A stretch of 64,000 nucleotides of DNA from positions 1 to 64,000 of the forward strand of contig JAYFRL010000005.1 in NCBI GenBank assembly GCA_034925905.1, in the 5' to 3' direction. The DNA is from JAYFRL01 sp034925905 (GTDB lineage Bacteria > Bacillota > Clostridia > Lachnospirales > Anaerotignaceae). The notes beneath the pieces are model-generated. The model searched no databases. It was not told the origin of the DNA and worked only from the letters and a program-made list of their open reading frames with translations. Of this stretch, positions 17,868 through 27,327 are shown piece after piece. The position numbers and the translations under genes are program-made. Positions within the stretch are counted from its first letter, which is position 1; the number at the start of each line of letters is the position of its first letter.

Positions 17868-18419
17868 TTATCTGTATTCCGGCTCAATCAAACCAAAAGC
17901 ACCGTCTTTTCTTTTATAAACGACATTAATTTCATCTGTTTCGCCGTTTCTGAAAACAAAGAAGCTATGCCCCAAAAGCTCCATCTGAAGTATGGCTTCC
18001 CAAGCATCCATAGGCCGAAGCTCAAAGTGCTTGTTTCTAACTATTTTTATGGAAGGCTCATCATTTTTTTCATCTAAATCTTCAAAATTTGGGATTGCAT
18101 TATATTCTGAAAGAAAAGCCGTGTTTTGCCTCGACTTTGTTTGAAGGCGTTTTTTATATCTTACAACCTGTTTTTCAAGGATATCAACAGCCTTATCCAG
18201 TGCTTCGATAAGCTCGCTTGCGGCGACCTCGGCTCTTATTATCCTGTGGTTCACAGAAGCCGTAACCTCAACTGTCAGGGTTATTTTTTCCTGCTTGATG
18301 GTTACATCCATAACTGTGTCCTCGGGGAAAAGCCGCTTTATTCTGTTAAGCTTGTGTGAGACTTTTTCCCTTGTTAATTCGCTGATTTCAATGTTTTTAC
18401 CTTTAATGTTATAACGCAT
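17868..18419 (-). CDS. hpf: Ribosome hibernation promoting factor, long form
   Basis: Binds the 30S subunit and drives formation of inactive 100S ribosome dimers in stationary phase. The 183 residues comprise an N-terminal HPF/YfiA domain (about 1-98, MRYNIKGKNIEISELTREKV) and the C-terminal dimerisation domain (about 125-180) with IVRNKHFELRPMDAWEAILQ and GHSFFVFRNGETDEINVVYK. This is the long form typical of Bacillota. It is monocistronic with its own terminator. Confidence 0.95.
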   Translation of the reverse strand: MRYNIKGKNIEISELTREKVSHKLNRIKRLFPEDTVMDVTIKQEKITLTVEVTASVNHRIIRAEVAASELIEALDKAVDILEKQVVRYKKRLQTKSRQNTAFLSEYNAIPNFEDLDEKNDEPSIKIVRNKHFELRPMDAWEAILQMELLGHSFFVFRNGETDEINVVYKRKDGAFGLIEPEYR

Positions 18420-18623
18420 AAAAACAACTCCCTTCGATAAGCGTTAAACGCTTAAATATATAGTTGCAAAGGTCAACAGCCTTCTATACCAAATATGGCG
18501 GGCATTATTTATAACTATTATAACCTTATATACCTATTTATTCTGTAAAAGTTTTAGAAATCCTCTTAAATTAAGAAAATTTTAACAAAAACCTCTTTTT
18601 TCGAATCAGCGTGTAATGATTTT

Positions 18624-19679
18624 TTAAGGAAGGAAGCTTTTAAGCTCTCTTATTAAAGCCTCCATTTCTTCGTCTGTGCCTATGGTTATCCTTAAGTGGT
18701 TATTTATCCTGGGTGCGTTAAAAAACCTTACATATATATTTTTGCTTTCCAGATAATTCTTTATGCTTGAAGCGGATATTTTTTCGTGCTCGGCGAAAAG
18801 AAAGTTTGTTTCGCTTTCCGTAACCGTAAATCCAAGCTTTTTCAATTCTTCTGCCGCAAAGGTTCTTGTTTTTATAACTTTTGCTGTGGTTTCCGCAAAA
18901 TAAGCCGCATCGTTAAGCGAAGCTTCTGCCGCTGCTTGGGAAAGCTTGTTGACCGGATAAGAGTTATATGAGTTTTTAACAGCCGAGAGCACCGCTATAA
19001 GCTCTTTATTGCCAAAAGCCGCACCTATCCTCATGCCTGCGAGAGAACGTGATTTTGAAAATGTCTGCACTATAAGCAAGTTATCGTATTTTTTAATTAG
19101 ACCCATTGCGCTTTCGCAGCCAAAGCCCGCGTAGGCCTCATCCAGGATAACAACGGATGAAAGATTATGTGAAACAATATCCTCAACCTCGGCAAGATTT
19201 AAGGGAATGGCTGTTGGAGCATTGGGATTTGCTATAACAACGCCGCCGTTTTCTCCGTAATAATCCGTAACATTAATTTTAAAATCCGCCGAAAGCTCTT
19301 TAAGCTCAAAAGGTATATTAAAAAGAGCACACCAAACTTTATAGAATGAATATGTCACATCGGGAAAGAAAACAGGCAAATCCGAATAAAAAAACGAAAG
19401 GAAGCTAAGTGCCAAAACATCGTCGCTGCCGTTGGCTATAAAAATATTATCTTTATCTAAGGAATAATATTTTGCAAAGGCCTCTCTTAATGGATCGCTT
19501 TCTGCACTTGGATAAAACCTTAACGATTCAAGATCAAACTCTCTGATTGCTTTTATAACGCATGGAGCGGGCGGATAAGGGTTTTCATTTGTATTAAGCT
19601 TTATAACTCTGGATTCCGGCTGTTCCCCCGGAATATACGGTTCTATAAACCGTACCTTTTCCTTCCATGAATATGGCAT
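18624..19679 (-). CDS. hisC: Histidinol-phosphate aminotransferase (or related class II aminotransferase)
   Basis: PLP-dependent fold type I enzyme of 351 residues, starting behind GAGGTG. HisC-like motifs are LNTNENPYPP near the N-terminus, ANGSDDVL (cofactor phosphate region), PNAPT, and the PLP lysine in QTFSKSRSLAGMRIG, with a C-terminal RFFNAPRINNHLRITIGT. No other his gene is nearby, and 10 bases upstream lies another aminotransferase. It could therefore act in histidine synthesis or on aromatic amino acids or cobyric-type substrates. Confidence 0.82.
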   Translation of the reverse strand: MPYSWKEKVRFIEPYIPGEQPESRVIKLNTNENPYPPAPCVIKAIREFDLESLRFYPSAESDPLREAFAKYYSLDKDNIFIANGSDDVLALSFLSFFYSDLPVFFPDVTYSFYKVWCALFNIPFELKELSADFKINVTDYYGENGGVVIANPNAPTAIPLNLAEVEDIVSHNLSSVVILDEAYAGFGCESAMGLIKKYDNLLIVQTFSKSRSLAGMRIGAAFGNKELIAVLSAVKNSYNSYPVNKLSQAAAEASLNDAAYFAETTAKVIKTRTFAAEELKKLGFTVTESETNFLFAEHEKISASSIKNYLESKNIYVRFFNAPRINNHLRITIGTDEEMEALIRELKSFLP

Positions 19680-19688
19680 GAAATCACC

Positions 19689-20873
19689 TCATTTAAATTT
19701 TTCTGCAAGTTTTGTAAAGCTATCGAAAGAATTTATTATTGTTTTATAATCAACGCAGTATGCAAGCCTGAAATATCCGGGGCATCCGAAAGCGCTCCCC
19801 GGAACTATAAGCAGCCGGAATTCCTTTGCAGCCTCGCAAAACGCTTTGTCATCAGGTATGAGCGCTTTGGGGAACATATAAAAAGCTCCTTCGGGTAATA
19901 TGCATTCAAAGCCTAATTCTATAAGCTTGTTATACATAGCCTTTCTGTTTTTATCATAAATGGAAATATCAACTGCTTCATTAAAGCAGGTTAAAAGCAG
20001 CCTTTGAAAAAGCGTGGGCGCGTTTACAAAGCCCGATATCCTGTTTGCCGTGCATAAGGAAGAAGTTATGTCGCAAAAATCATCAGCAGCGTCCGGCAAA
20101 ACCAAATAGCCTATTCTTTCGCCTGGAAGCGAAAGAGTTTTGCTGAATGAATATGCAAAAAACGTGTTTTTATAATAGTTGCCTATAAAAGCCACTTTTT
20201 TACCGGTATAAACGAGCTTCCTGTAAGGTTCGTCGGAAATAATATATATAGGATGTCCGTATTTTTTCTCGGCAGCGGCCAATATTTCGCTTATCTTTTT
20301 AAGCGTTTCCTCAGGATATACAGCTCCCGAAGGATTATTGGGGTTGTTTACAATAACAGCCTTTGTTTTTGGGGAAAGCTTTTTTTCAAGCTCGGACATG
20401 TCCGGGGAAAAGCTTTTTTCATCCACAGGGATGATAACAGGGACGCCGTCGTAATTATTGACATAGCTTAAATATTCTCCGAAGAAAGGAGCAAATATAA
20501 TAACCTCGTCGTCTGGGTTTAATAATGTTTTAAGTATTATATTTAAAGCGGCAGCCGCTCCGTTTGTAAGCACAACACCATCCGAGGAGGCATTTATTCC
20601 GAATTCCTCAGCGAATTTTTTTGCTATAAACTCTCTGACATCCGAATATCCTGCGTTTGGTGTGTAACCGTGCAGGAAATTAGGGTCCTCGTTTTCAAGC
20701 AGGGAGATAAGAGCGTTTTTAACTGATTTGGGCGGAAAAACGCTTGGGTTTCCTAAGCTAAAATCGTACACGTTTTCTTTTCCGTATATTTTGGAAAGGC
20801 GTATTCCTTCTTCAAACATTGCTCTTATGGCAGAGCTTTTTTCTATTGATTGCTTCATTTTGTTAGATATCAT
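19689..20873 (-). CDS. Class I pyridoxal-phosphate aminotransferase
   Basis: A 394-residue aminotransferase of the aspartate aminotransferase fold. It shows YDFSLGNPSVFPP at the start, GYTPNAGYSDVREFIA, NNPNNPSGAVYPEE, the cofactor tyrosine/aspartate block ISDEPYRKLVY, the PLP lysine in YSFSKTLSLPGERIGY, and the C-terminal FRLAYCVD arginine. A stretch of this kind is typical of clostridial pyridoxal-phosphate aminotransferases annotated as aspartate aminotransferase. The true substrate is open. It is probably co-transcribed with the hisC-like gene. Confidence 0.88.
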   Translation of the reverse strand: MISNKMKQSIEKSSAIRAMFEEGIRLSKIYGKENVYDFSLGNPSVFPPKSVKNALISLLENEDPNFLHGYTPNAGYSDVREFIAKKFAEEFGINASSDGVVLTNGAAAALNIILKTLLNPDDEVIIFAPFFGEYLSYVNNYDGVPVIIPVDEKSFSPDMSELEKKLSPKTKAVIVNNPNNPSGAVYPEETLKKISEILAAAEKKYGHPIYIISDEPYRKLVYTGKKVAFIGNYYKNTFFAYSFSKTLSLPGERIGYLVLPDAADDFCDITSSLCTANRISGFVNAPTLFQRLLLTCFNEAVDISIYDKNRKAMYNKLIELGFECILPEGAFYMFPKALIPDDKAFCEAAKEFRLLIVPGSAFGCPGYFRLAYCVDYKTIINSFDSFTKLAEKFK

Positions 20874-20918
20874 CTGATAATCAACTCCTTTTTATATAAA
20901 ACGCCGCTGCGTTTTCTT

Positions 20919-22238
20919 TTACAGTTTTTTCTTTATGTTTACAGCTTTTTCTTTAAGGTGGGTTCCTTTTTTAATCACAGATTTTGTGATATTTCTGTTT
21001 ATATATATAATCTTATTAAATGGTTGACGTGCGATGCTTTTAATGCTGAATTTTTCACGGACTTTACGCTTATATTTATCAGGGTTTAAAATCACGTCTT
21101 CATAAAGGGCAAGCACATTTTTTGCAAAGGCTTCGGAAGAAAGCTTTTCAACCGCTTCCGTTCCCGCACAGGCTATGCGCTTGCGTTTTTCTCCGTTTGT
21201 AAGTATTTCATAGAGCTTTTTAGGGAGCTCGCCGTCTTCTTTAAAAAACATTCCGCTTATTTCGTCTTTAATAAACTGGCTTAAGCAATCGTCAAGCTTT
21301 GCTACAACGGGAAGCCCACCGGCAGCGGCTTCAACAAATGTAAGACCTTGGGTTTCGGAAAGGGAAGCGGTTACAAAAACATCACCGAGCTGGTAATATC
21401 CACCTATTTCAAACCATGGCCTTGAGCCTGTGAAAACAACACTTTTGTTTATTTTAAGCTTGACGGCAAGATTTTCAAGCTCTTTTCTTGCCGGACCATC
21501 GCCGATTATTATGAGCTTTACGGATGGAAGCATTGAAATAAGCTCCGGCATGGCTTTTATTATAACGTCTATGCTTTTTTCTATGGCCAGCCTGCCGACA
21601 AAAACTATGGTAGGGTCTGAAGCAGAAATCCCAAGTGATTCCTTAAGCTTTAAGGTTTCCTCGTTATTAAAATTGCTTTTTCTGAAATTTCTTATGTTTA
21701 TACCTGTAGGTATTATGGATATAGGTTTTGTAACCCCGTATTTAAGAAGCGAATCCCTGGCCTTTATTGTGGGTGCGATAACAGCGGTTGCCGTATTGCA
21801 GAAAAAGCGGCTGTATTCCTGAGCCATAGACGGGGTTATGATATGCCCGTTTACTATATAATGCACATAATCCTCATACATGGTATGATATGTGTGTATC
21901 ATAGGCAAGTTTAATGTTTTTGAGAGAACCTTGCCAAACATTCCAAGCGAGAATTCCGTCTGGGTATGCACTATATCAAGGTTTAAACGCTTTATTTTAG
22001 CTATTGCCAATGGTGAATATAAAAGACCTATGCGGAAGCTTTTTATAAAAAAAGCCGGCATGCTGGTCATTCTTATGACGTTGTCGTTATGATGGTTGCT
22101 TGAATCTCTGGGATCCTTCGGTGTAAAAATATATACTTTATGTCCAAGCTTTTCAAGCTCTGTGGAAAGGTTATAAACTGATGTGGCTATGCCGTTTATT
22201 TGCGGAAAATACGTATCCGTGAACAATCCTATATTCAT
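20919..22238 (-). CDS. Glycosyltransferase family 4 protein, likely glycolipid synthase
   Basis: A 439-residue GT-B fold enzyme. The N-terminal acceptor domain starts MNIGLFTDTYFPQINGIATS and contains HTQTEFSLG. The C-terminal donor domain has GRLAIEKSIDVIIKAMPEL and the ExxxxxxxE motif in SETQGLTFVEAAAGGLPVVA. This matches enzymes that transfer glucose to diacylglycerol, as in Gram-positive membrane glycolipid or lipoteichoic acid anchor synthesis. A basic tail of about 40 residues (KRKVREKFSIKSIARQPFNK) could bind membranes. It is divergent from the helicase gene. Confidence 0.88.
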   Translation of the reverse strand: MNIGLFTDTYFPQINGIATSVYNLSTELEKLGHKVYIFTPKDPRDSSNHHNDNVIRMTSMPAFFIKSFRIGLLYSPLAIAKIKRLNLDIVHTQTEFSLGMFGKVLSKTLNLPMIHTYHTMYEDYVHYIVNGHIITPSMAQEYSRFFCNTATAVIAPTIKARDSLLKYGVTKPISIIPTGINIRNFRKSNFNNEETLKLKESLGISASDPTIVFVGRLAIEKSIDVIIKAMPELISMLPSVKLIIIGDGPARKELENLAVKLKINKSVVFTGSRPWFEIGGYYQLGDVFVTASLSETQGLTFVEAAAGGLPVVAKLDDCLSQFIKDEISGMFFKEDGELPKKLYEILTNGEKRKRIACAGTEAVEKLSSEAFAKNVLALYEDVILNPDKYKRKVREKFSIKSIARQPFNKIIYINRNITKSVIKKGTHLKEKAVNIKKKL

Positions 22239-22463
22239 CTTTACGCCTCCGAAATTAAAAATCTGAATGTATATTAATATTAAAAAATTCTTCCTGATGA
22301 TATATTGAATTTTAATATACTATCATAAAATAAGCAACCAAAAAATTTGTAAGATTTTATAAACTGTTTATTAATATAATTTTTAGGGCTTGGAAAGCTA
22401 TATGCTTTTAAGCTATTATTATAATAACAATAAAGTTGAGTTTTTTTTTGAAAGGAGCAAGTT

Positions 22464-24335
22464 ATGCCCGGCAACTATGAATTAAATGTATATCAAAAAA
22501 AATGTTCGGAACATTTCAAAGGACCTATGCTTGTTGTTGCCGGACCAGGCAGCGGGAAAACAAGCGTTATAATAAACCGTGTTTTTAATTTTATTAATAA
22601 GTATAATGTAAATCCGGGCGAGATATTAGCCGTAACCTTTTCAAGAGCCGCCGCAAACGAAATGAAAAAAAGGCTTGATGAGCTTTCAGGTGAAGATAGA
22701 GGCGTTTGTTTTGCAACCTTTCATTCTTTCTTTTTCAGGCTGTTAAAAGCAAACGGTGTATGCACCAAGGGGAATATACTTGAAAAAGAAGAAGAATGGC
22801 TGTTTTTAACACGTATAATAAAGGAGCTTGATATAGATACGGAGGACGAGGATGAAATCAAATCGGATTTTTTAAACGACTATTCGCTTATGAAATCATC
22901 CATGTTGCCTTTAAATAAATTTAAGTCTGGCAAGACGGACAAAGATCTTTTTGCAAAACTTGCAAGAAATTATGAAAGACTCAAAGAGATAAATTCCAAA
23001 TTTGATTTTAGCGATATGGAAACGGAAACATACGCTCTTTTTTTAAACAATCCAAAGGCCCTTGAATCAGTAAGAAAAAAATATAAATATATACTCATAG
23101 ACGAATTTCAGGATATAAACAAAATACAATATGAAATAATTAAACTTATGGCTTATCCCTTAAATAATATTTTTGCGGTTGGCGACGATGACCAGAGCAT
23201 ATATATGTTCAGAGGCTCAAAGCCTGAATTCATGCTTTCTTTTGAAAAAGATTTGGCGGGAACCGAAAAGGTTGCGCTTGAGTATAACTACCGTTCAACC
23301 GAAAATATAATAAAGCTTTCGGAGAACATAATAAAAGAAAATAAGGTAAGGTTTGCAAAAAGCATAAAAGGAACGGGAATAAAGGGAGTGAAACCTGTAT
23401 TTTTTGTTTCAAATGACGCTATGGACGAAGCGTTTAAAATATCAAGGGCGGTATTAAAGCTTAAAAAATCCGGCTCGCCGCTAAACGAAATAGCTGTTGC
23501 CTACAGGAATAATATCCAGGGTATAGCTTTTGTGAAGGCGTTTAAAGAAAACGGTATAGCTTTTAGGATAAAGGACGGGATAAAAGATATATACAGCCAT
23601 TTTGTTGCAAAGGATATTTTGGCATATATGCGCCTTGCTTTAAATGAGGCTGATAATGCGGCTTTTTTAAGTATAATAAACAAACCCGGAAGATATATAC
23701 CAAAAGAAACTTTGGAGACCCTTAAAACCACAAAGGGAGCGTATATGGAAAACATGTTGGCTTTGCCGACGCTTTCGGCCCGTCAAAAGGAAAATATAGA
23801 GTCTTTTAAAACAGATCTTTTTCGTATAAGGAACAGGAAACCATATGAAGCCGTAAAATATATAAGGAATGTCTGCGGCTACAATGATTACATAAAGGAA
23901 TATTCAAGTTTTTCAAGAAAAGACGAAAGCCTTTTTATGTTTATTGCAGATGAGGTTTTGGAAGAAGCAAAGGATAAGCAAAGCTTTGAAGAATTTTTTG
24001 ATTCGATTGAAGGACTTAGGCTTAGCCTAAGCAAATCTTCCGATGAAGAAGACGCGGTTACCTTAACAACGCTTCACGGCGCAAAAAGTCTTGAGTTTGA
24101 AAATGTTTTTATAACAGGCTTAAACGAAGGCTGTCTGCCTTATGAAAAAAGGGAAGCGCTGAAAGACATCGAAGAAGAAAGACGGCTTTTTTATGTAGGT
24201 GTTACAAGGGCAAAAAAGAGGATTTTTATTTCGTGGACACTTTCGGGTTCCGGGAATAAAAAAATAAAGCCTTCCCGGTTTATATATGAGCTTAACACAG
24301 CCTATAATCTTGACAAGCTTTTAGGCAAGGGATAA
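22464..24335 (+). CDS. UvrD/PcrA-like superfamily 1 DNA helicase
   Basis: A 623-residue 3'-5' helicase. Motif I is GPGSGKTSVI (about 28-37), motif II IDEFQDINKIQ, motif III GDDDQSIYMFRGS, motif IV VALEYNYRS, motif V LTTLHGAKSLEFENV and motif VI ERRLFYVGVTRAKKR. It is shorter than the roughly 720-residue PcrA, so it is probably an accessory UvrD-type enzyme and not the essential PcrA. AAAGGAG precedes the ATG. No AddAB partner is near. A repair or recombination role is inferred. Confidence 0.92.
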   Translation: MPGNYELNVYQKKCSEHFKGPMLVVAGPGSGKTSVIINRVFNFINKYNVNPGEILAVTFSRAAANEMKKRLDELSGEDRGVCFATFHSFFFRLLKANGVCTKGNILEKEEEWLFLTRIIKELDIDTEDEDEIKSDFLNDYSLMKSSMLPLNKFKSGKTDKDLFAKLARNYERLKEINSKFDFSDMETETYALFLNNPKALESVRKKYKYILIDEFQDINKIQYEIIKLMAYPLNNIFAVGDDDQSIYMFRGSKPEFMLSFEKDLAGTEKVALEYNYRSTENIIKLSENIIKENKVRFAKSIKGTGIKGVKPVFFVSNDAMDEAFKISRAVLKLKKSGSPLNEIAVAYRNNIQGIAFVKAFKENGIAFRIKDGIKDIYSHFVAKDILAYMRLALNEADNAAFLSIINKPGRYIPKETLETLKTTKGAYMENMLALPTLSARQKENIESFKTDLFRIRNRKPYEAVKYIRNVCGYNDYIKEYSSFSRKDESLFMFIADEVLEEAKDKQSFEEFFDSIEGLRLSLSKSSDEEDAVTLTTLHGAKSLEFENVFITGLNEGCLPYEKREALKDIEEERRLFYVGVTRAKKRIFISWTLSGSGNKKIKPSRFIYELNTAYNLDKLLGKG

Positions 24336-24374
24336 AAAAGCGATTTATTTTTTATTGTTTTATTGTATAATGAA

Positions 24375-24438
24375 CGTATGACGTTTCCAACGTATGACGT
24401 TTCCAACGTATGACATTTCCAACGTATGACGTTTCCAA
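24375..24438 (+). repeat. Four tandem 16-bp repeats upstream of the membrane protein-ABC operon
   Basis: The unit CGTATGACGTTTCCAA occurs four times head to tail (24375, 24391, 24407, 24423). The third copy has one change (ACATTT for ACGTTT). A TATAAT (24366-24371) lies just before the first copy and the GGAGGG ribosome site begins 11 bases after the last. The block thus occupies the start of the transcript or an operator. There are no spacers, so it is not a CRISPR array. Confidence 0.85.
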
Positions 24439-24460
24439 TGTTGAAATAGGAGGGAAAAGA

Positions 24461-26398
24461 GTGAAGCGGAAATTGAGCAAAAGGCAAAAGGCGGCTTCGA
24501 TACTTGCTATTATAATAACTGTTATGCTTGTTTTAAGCATGTTAACGCCGTATTTGTCTTATTTTATTTATGGCGCCCAAATAAGCGCTAAGGAATCAGG
24601 CGACACAAGCCAGCCTTATGCCTTTGAAGAGGAGGAATTTTCAAAAGGCGGTTTTTCGGTTAATGTAACTGCCGGAAAAAACGGTATGTGTTTTCCAGAC
24701 GTTGAAAATTCTATAGAAGTAACATTAAAAAGCGAGACGGATTTTAACGGTTGGTTTGTGCTTAAGGTTCCCACGGGGAGAAATGTTCCGGAAGGTCAAA
24801 GGAGCAATTTTGTAACCTATAGTTACGAAATAAGCCTTAGTGAAAACGAAGAGAAAAAAATATCGGCCGAGAAAATTCTTAATTCTAACATACCTGTTTT
24901 AATAGCAGAGCTTAAGGATCAAACGGGGGATGAGGTTTTTTCAAAAAATATAGACCTTGTTTTTGATACAAGCGGGGAAAAAGCCGATGTTTATTATAAA
25001 GATGCGCAGGAATCTTCGCTTATTTCAAATGAATATAAATTTATGACTTATATGAATAACCTTTCCGGCAGGATACCTTTTCTGGGGGGAACCCGCATGT
25101 GGGGCATATTTACTGCTATAGGGGTTTATGCAGTGGCAGTCACTTTCTTATATGTTGTTCTTAAAAAGCGGGACAAACGCGAAATGGCATGGGTTATAAT
25201 CCCTGTTTTGTCGGTTTGTGCAGCTTTAACGGTATATCTTTTAAGCATGGGGAGCAGCTATAAAAAAAATATAACAAACACAATTAATGTAATAATTGAA
25301 GAAAACGGAGACGAGGAAGCCAGCCTTTTTTCAAATATGTGCATTATAAGCCCTAATAAAGGGGATATATTGCTAGAGCTTGACGAAAACAAGGATTTCG
25401 GCTTTGATTTTTATGACTACCAGGAGGAAAACGATGATATATTGCGCGCCTCAGCTTTAAACGGGCAAGGCGCCTATTCAAACGCTGTTTTTTATGACAC
25501 AGCTCCTTGGGATAAAAACTATCTGTTTTACAGCGAAACAATTGAATCAAGCGGTCTTTTGGCCGATATAACAATAGATGGAAGCCTTGTTAAGGGAAGT
25601 GTAACAAACGGCGGAGAAAAAGAGCTTTCGGATGTAATATTAGTTATAGGCAGGGAAGCCTGCTGTATAGGTGATTTTAAACCCGGCGCTGTTTTTGATG
25701 TAAACATTGATATTGGTTCTGATAAATACTTGAATTATTTTGATTTTAATATGATTTCAGAAGAAGCTTTCCCTGACATTTCAAACAGATGGGACGCAAA
25801 AAAGCTTATAGAAGCCGGCGGTGAAACCGAATACAGCGTATATGAAAAAAATATCAGGAGAACATTTTTTGAAAACAGCTTGAATTATCTTTATGATAAG
25901 CAGGAAGGTCTTAAAATGCCGGTTATGCTTTTTGCGTTTGACAACGCAGGTCTTTTTTCAAAGGCGCATTTTGTGAATATGGAAGAAGGCATAAGCTTAG
26001 CGCAGGATATGTATGTTATGGATTTAAGCATAGATTTAAGCGGAAGCAAAAATTATTATTTGCCGTTTGGCTTTCTTTTGCCTTCTTTAATTACGGTAGA
26101 CGGTGAAACGGCGGAATATTATTCCAAGAGCGATCTTTATTTTTATACATTTAACGGAGGCTTTGCTGAAATATCATTTGACCTTTCATCGGCCTATGGC
26201 GTTAAAGGCATGGAAATGACATGGGAAAATGCGGGGGATGTGTTTGCGTTTAACTGCAAAACAGACAAATGGGAAAAGGTGACAGGCAGCTTAAATACAG
26301 ATTATTTAAGCGAGGAAGGCAGCCTTAAGGTAAAAACGGAGGTTTTGCCGGAAACAGATATGGTGGTTCCCATGATTTCTGTAAGAGGAGGTTTATAA
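24461..26398 (+). CDS. Large membrane protein of an ABC exporter operon, function unknown
   Basis: Not recognised as a named family. A GTG at 24461 behind AGGAGGG is preferred, because the ATG upstream lies inside the tandem repeats. The 645 residues have an N-terminal membrane segment (about 12-38), an extracytoplasmic domain (about 40-205), two central membrane segments (about 213-268), and a second soluble domain rich in beta strands to the end. The stop overlaps the next start (TAATG), so it is translationally coupled to the ABC ATPase. The layout suggests an exporter-associated surface sensor or substrate-handling subunit. Confidence 0.75.
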   Translation: MKRKLSKRQKAASILAIIITVMLVLSMLTPYLSYFIYGAQISAKESGDTSQPYAFEEEEFSKGGFSVNVTAGKNGMCFPDVENSIEVTLKSETDFNGWFVLKVPTGRNVPEGQRSNFVTYSYEISLSENEEKKISAEKILNSNIPVLIAELKDQTGDEVFSKNIDLVFDTSGEKADVYYKDAQESSLISNEYKFMTYMNNLSGRIPFLGGTRMWGIFTAIGVYAVAVTFLYVVLKKRDKREMAWVIIPVLSVCAALTVYLLSMGSSYKKNITNTINVIIEENGDEEASLFSNMCIISPNKGDILLELDENKDFGFDFYDYQEENDDILRASALNGQGAYSNAVFYDTAPWDKNYLFYSETIESSGLLADITIDGSLVKGSVTNGGEKELSDVILVIGREACCIGDFKPGAVFDVNIDIGSDKYLNYFDFNMISEEAFPDISNRWDAKKLIEAGGETEYSVYEKNIRRTFFENSLNYLYDKQEGLKMPVMLFAFDNAGLFSKAHFVNMEEGISLAQDMYVMDLSIDLSGSKNYYLPFGFLLPSLITVDGETAEYYSKSDLYFYTFNGGFAEISFDLSSAYGVKGMEMTWENAGDVFAFNCKTDKWEKVTGSLNTDYLSEEGSLKVKTEVLPETDMVVPMISVRGGL

Positions 26399-27327
26399 TG
26401 CTTGAGATAAGAGATATAAGAAAAAGCTTCGGAAGGGTCTTGGCGCTTAATAACATCAGTATAAACATAGAAGAAAATTCGATATATGGTCTTGTTGGTC
26501 CAAACGGAGCAGGGAAAACCACCTTGATAAAAATACTCGCGGGGCTTACAAAATCCGATTCGGGAAGCGTTTCCCTCTTTGGAACTGATATAATAAAAGA
26601 TAACGTCAGGTTAAAGGACAGCGTTGGTTATATGCCTGATTTTTTTGGTGTTTACGACAACCTTAAAGTTGATGAATATATGGATTTTTATGAAGGTGCT
26701 TATTATGTGCCTTATGAAAAAAGGGGGCCTCTTACGGATGAACTGCTTGAAACAGTGCGCCTTGCCGATAAAAAGCATGAATATGTGGATACTCTCTCAA
26801 GAGGAATGAAGCAAAGGCTTTGCCTGGCCAGAAGCCTTATAAATGACCCAAAGCTGCTTTTGTTGGATGAGCCTGCTTCGGGGCTTGACCCGGCTGCAAG
26901 AGTGCTTATCAGGGATATATTAAGAAGCTTAAAGGAAAAAGGCAAAACAATAATAATAAGCTCACATATTCTTCCGGAGCTTTCAGAGCTTTGCACAGAC
27001 ATAGGGATTATGGATAAGGGAAGCTTGGTTTTAAGCGGTAAGATGTCCGACATTATGAAAAACCTGTCAAAAAATAAGCTCATCGAAATAAAGCTTTTAA
27101 ATAAGGAAGATTTGGATAAGCTTAAAAATTTTTTAAACCTTAAGGGCATTTTAAGCGTGGCGGAAGAAGAACTGACCATAAGTTTTGAAACGGAGCTTGA
27201 TTTAGAAGAAATTTCGGTAATAATTTCCGAAGCGTTGGCTTCGGGGATTATGCTTGCTGGCTTCGGAGAAAAGCTTAAAAGCCTTGAGGATGTTTTTATG
27301 CAGATAGCAGGAGGTGAAGGGCAATGA
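26398..27327 (+). CDS. ABC transporter ATP-binding protein
   Basis: A 309-residue cytoplasmic ATPase of the ABC-2 exporter type. Walker A is GPNGAGKTTLIK (about 34-45), the signature is LSRGMKQRLCLARSL, Walker B LLLLDEPASGLDP, and the H-loop is in IIISSHILPELSEL. A C-terminal extension of about 85 residues follows, common in this class. It overlaps its neighbours by one and four bases. Partner permease is the next gene. Confidence 0.94.
   Translation: MLEIRDIRKSFGRVLALNNISINIEENSIYGLVGPNGAGKTTLIKILAGLTKSDSGSVSLFGTDIIKDNVRLKDSVGYMPDFFGVYDNLKVDEYMDFYEGAYYVPYEKRGPLTDELLETVRLADKKHEYVDTLSRGMKQRLCLARSLINDPKLLLLDEPASGLDPAARVLIRDILRSLKEKGKTIIISSHILPELSELCTDIGIMDKGSLVLSGKMSDIMKNLSKNKLIEIKLLNKEDLDKLKNFLNLKGILSVAEEELTISFETELDLEEISVIISEALASGIMLAGFGEKLKSLEDVFMQIAGGEGQ

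Noticed and set aside
24375..24438. Short repeats that might be a CRISPR array
   Set aside because: The four 16-bp units are directly adjacent without spacers, are too short, and no cas genes are near.
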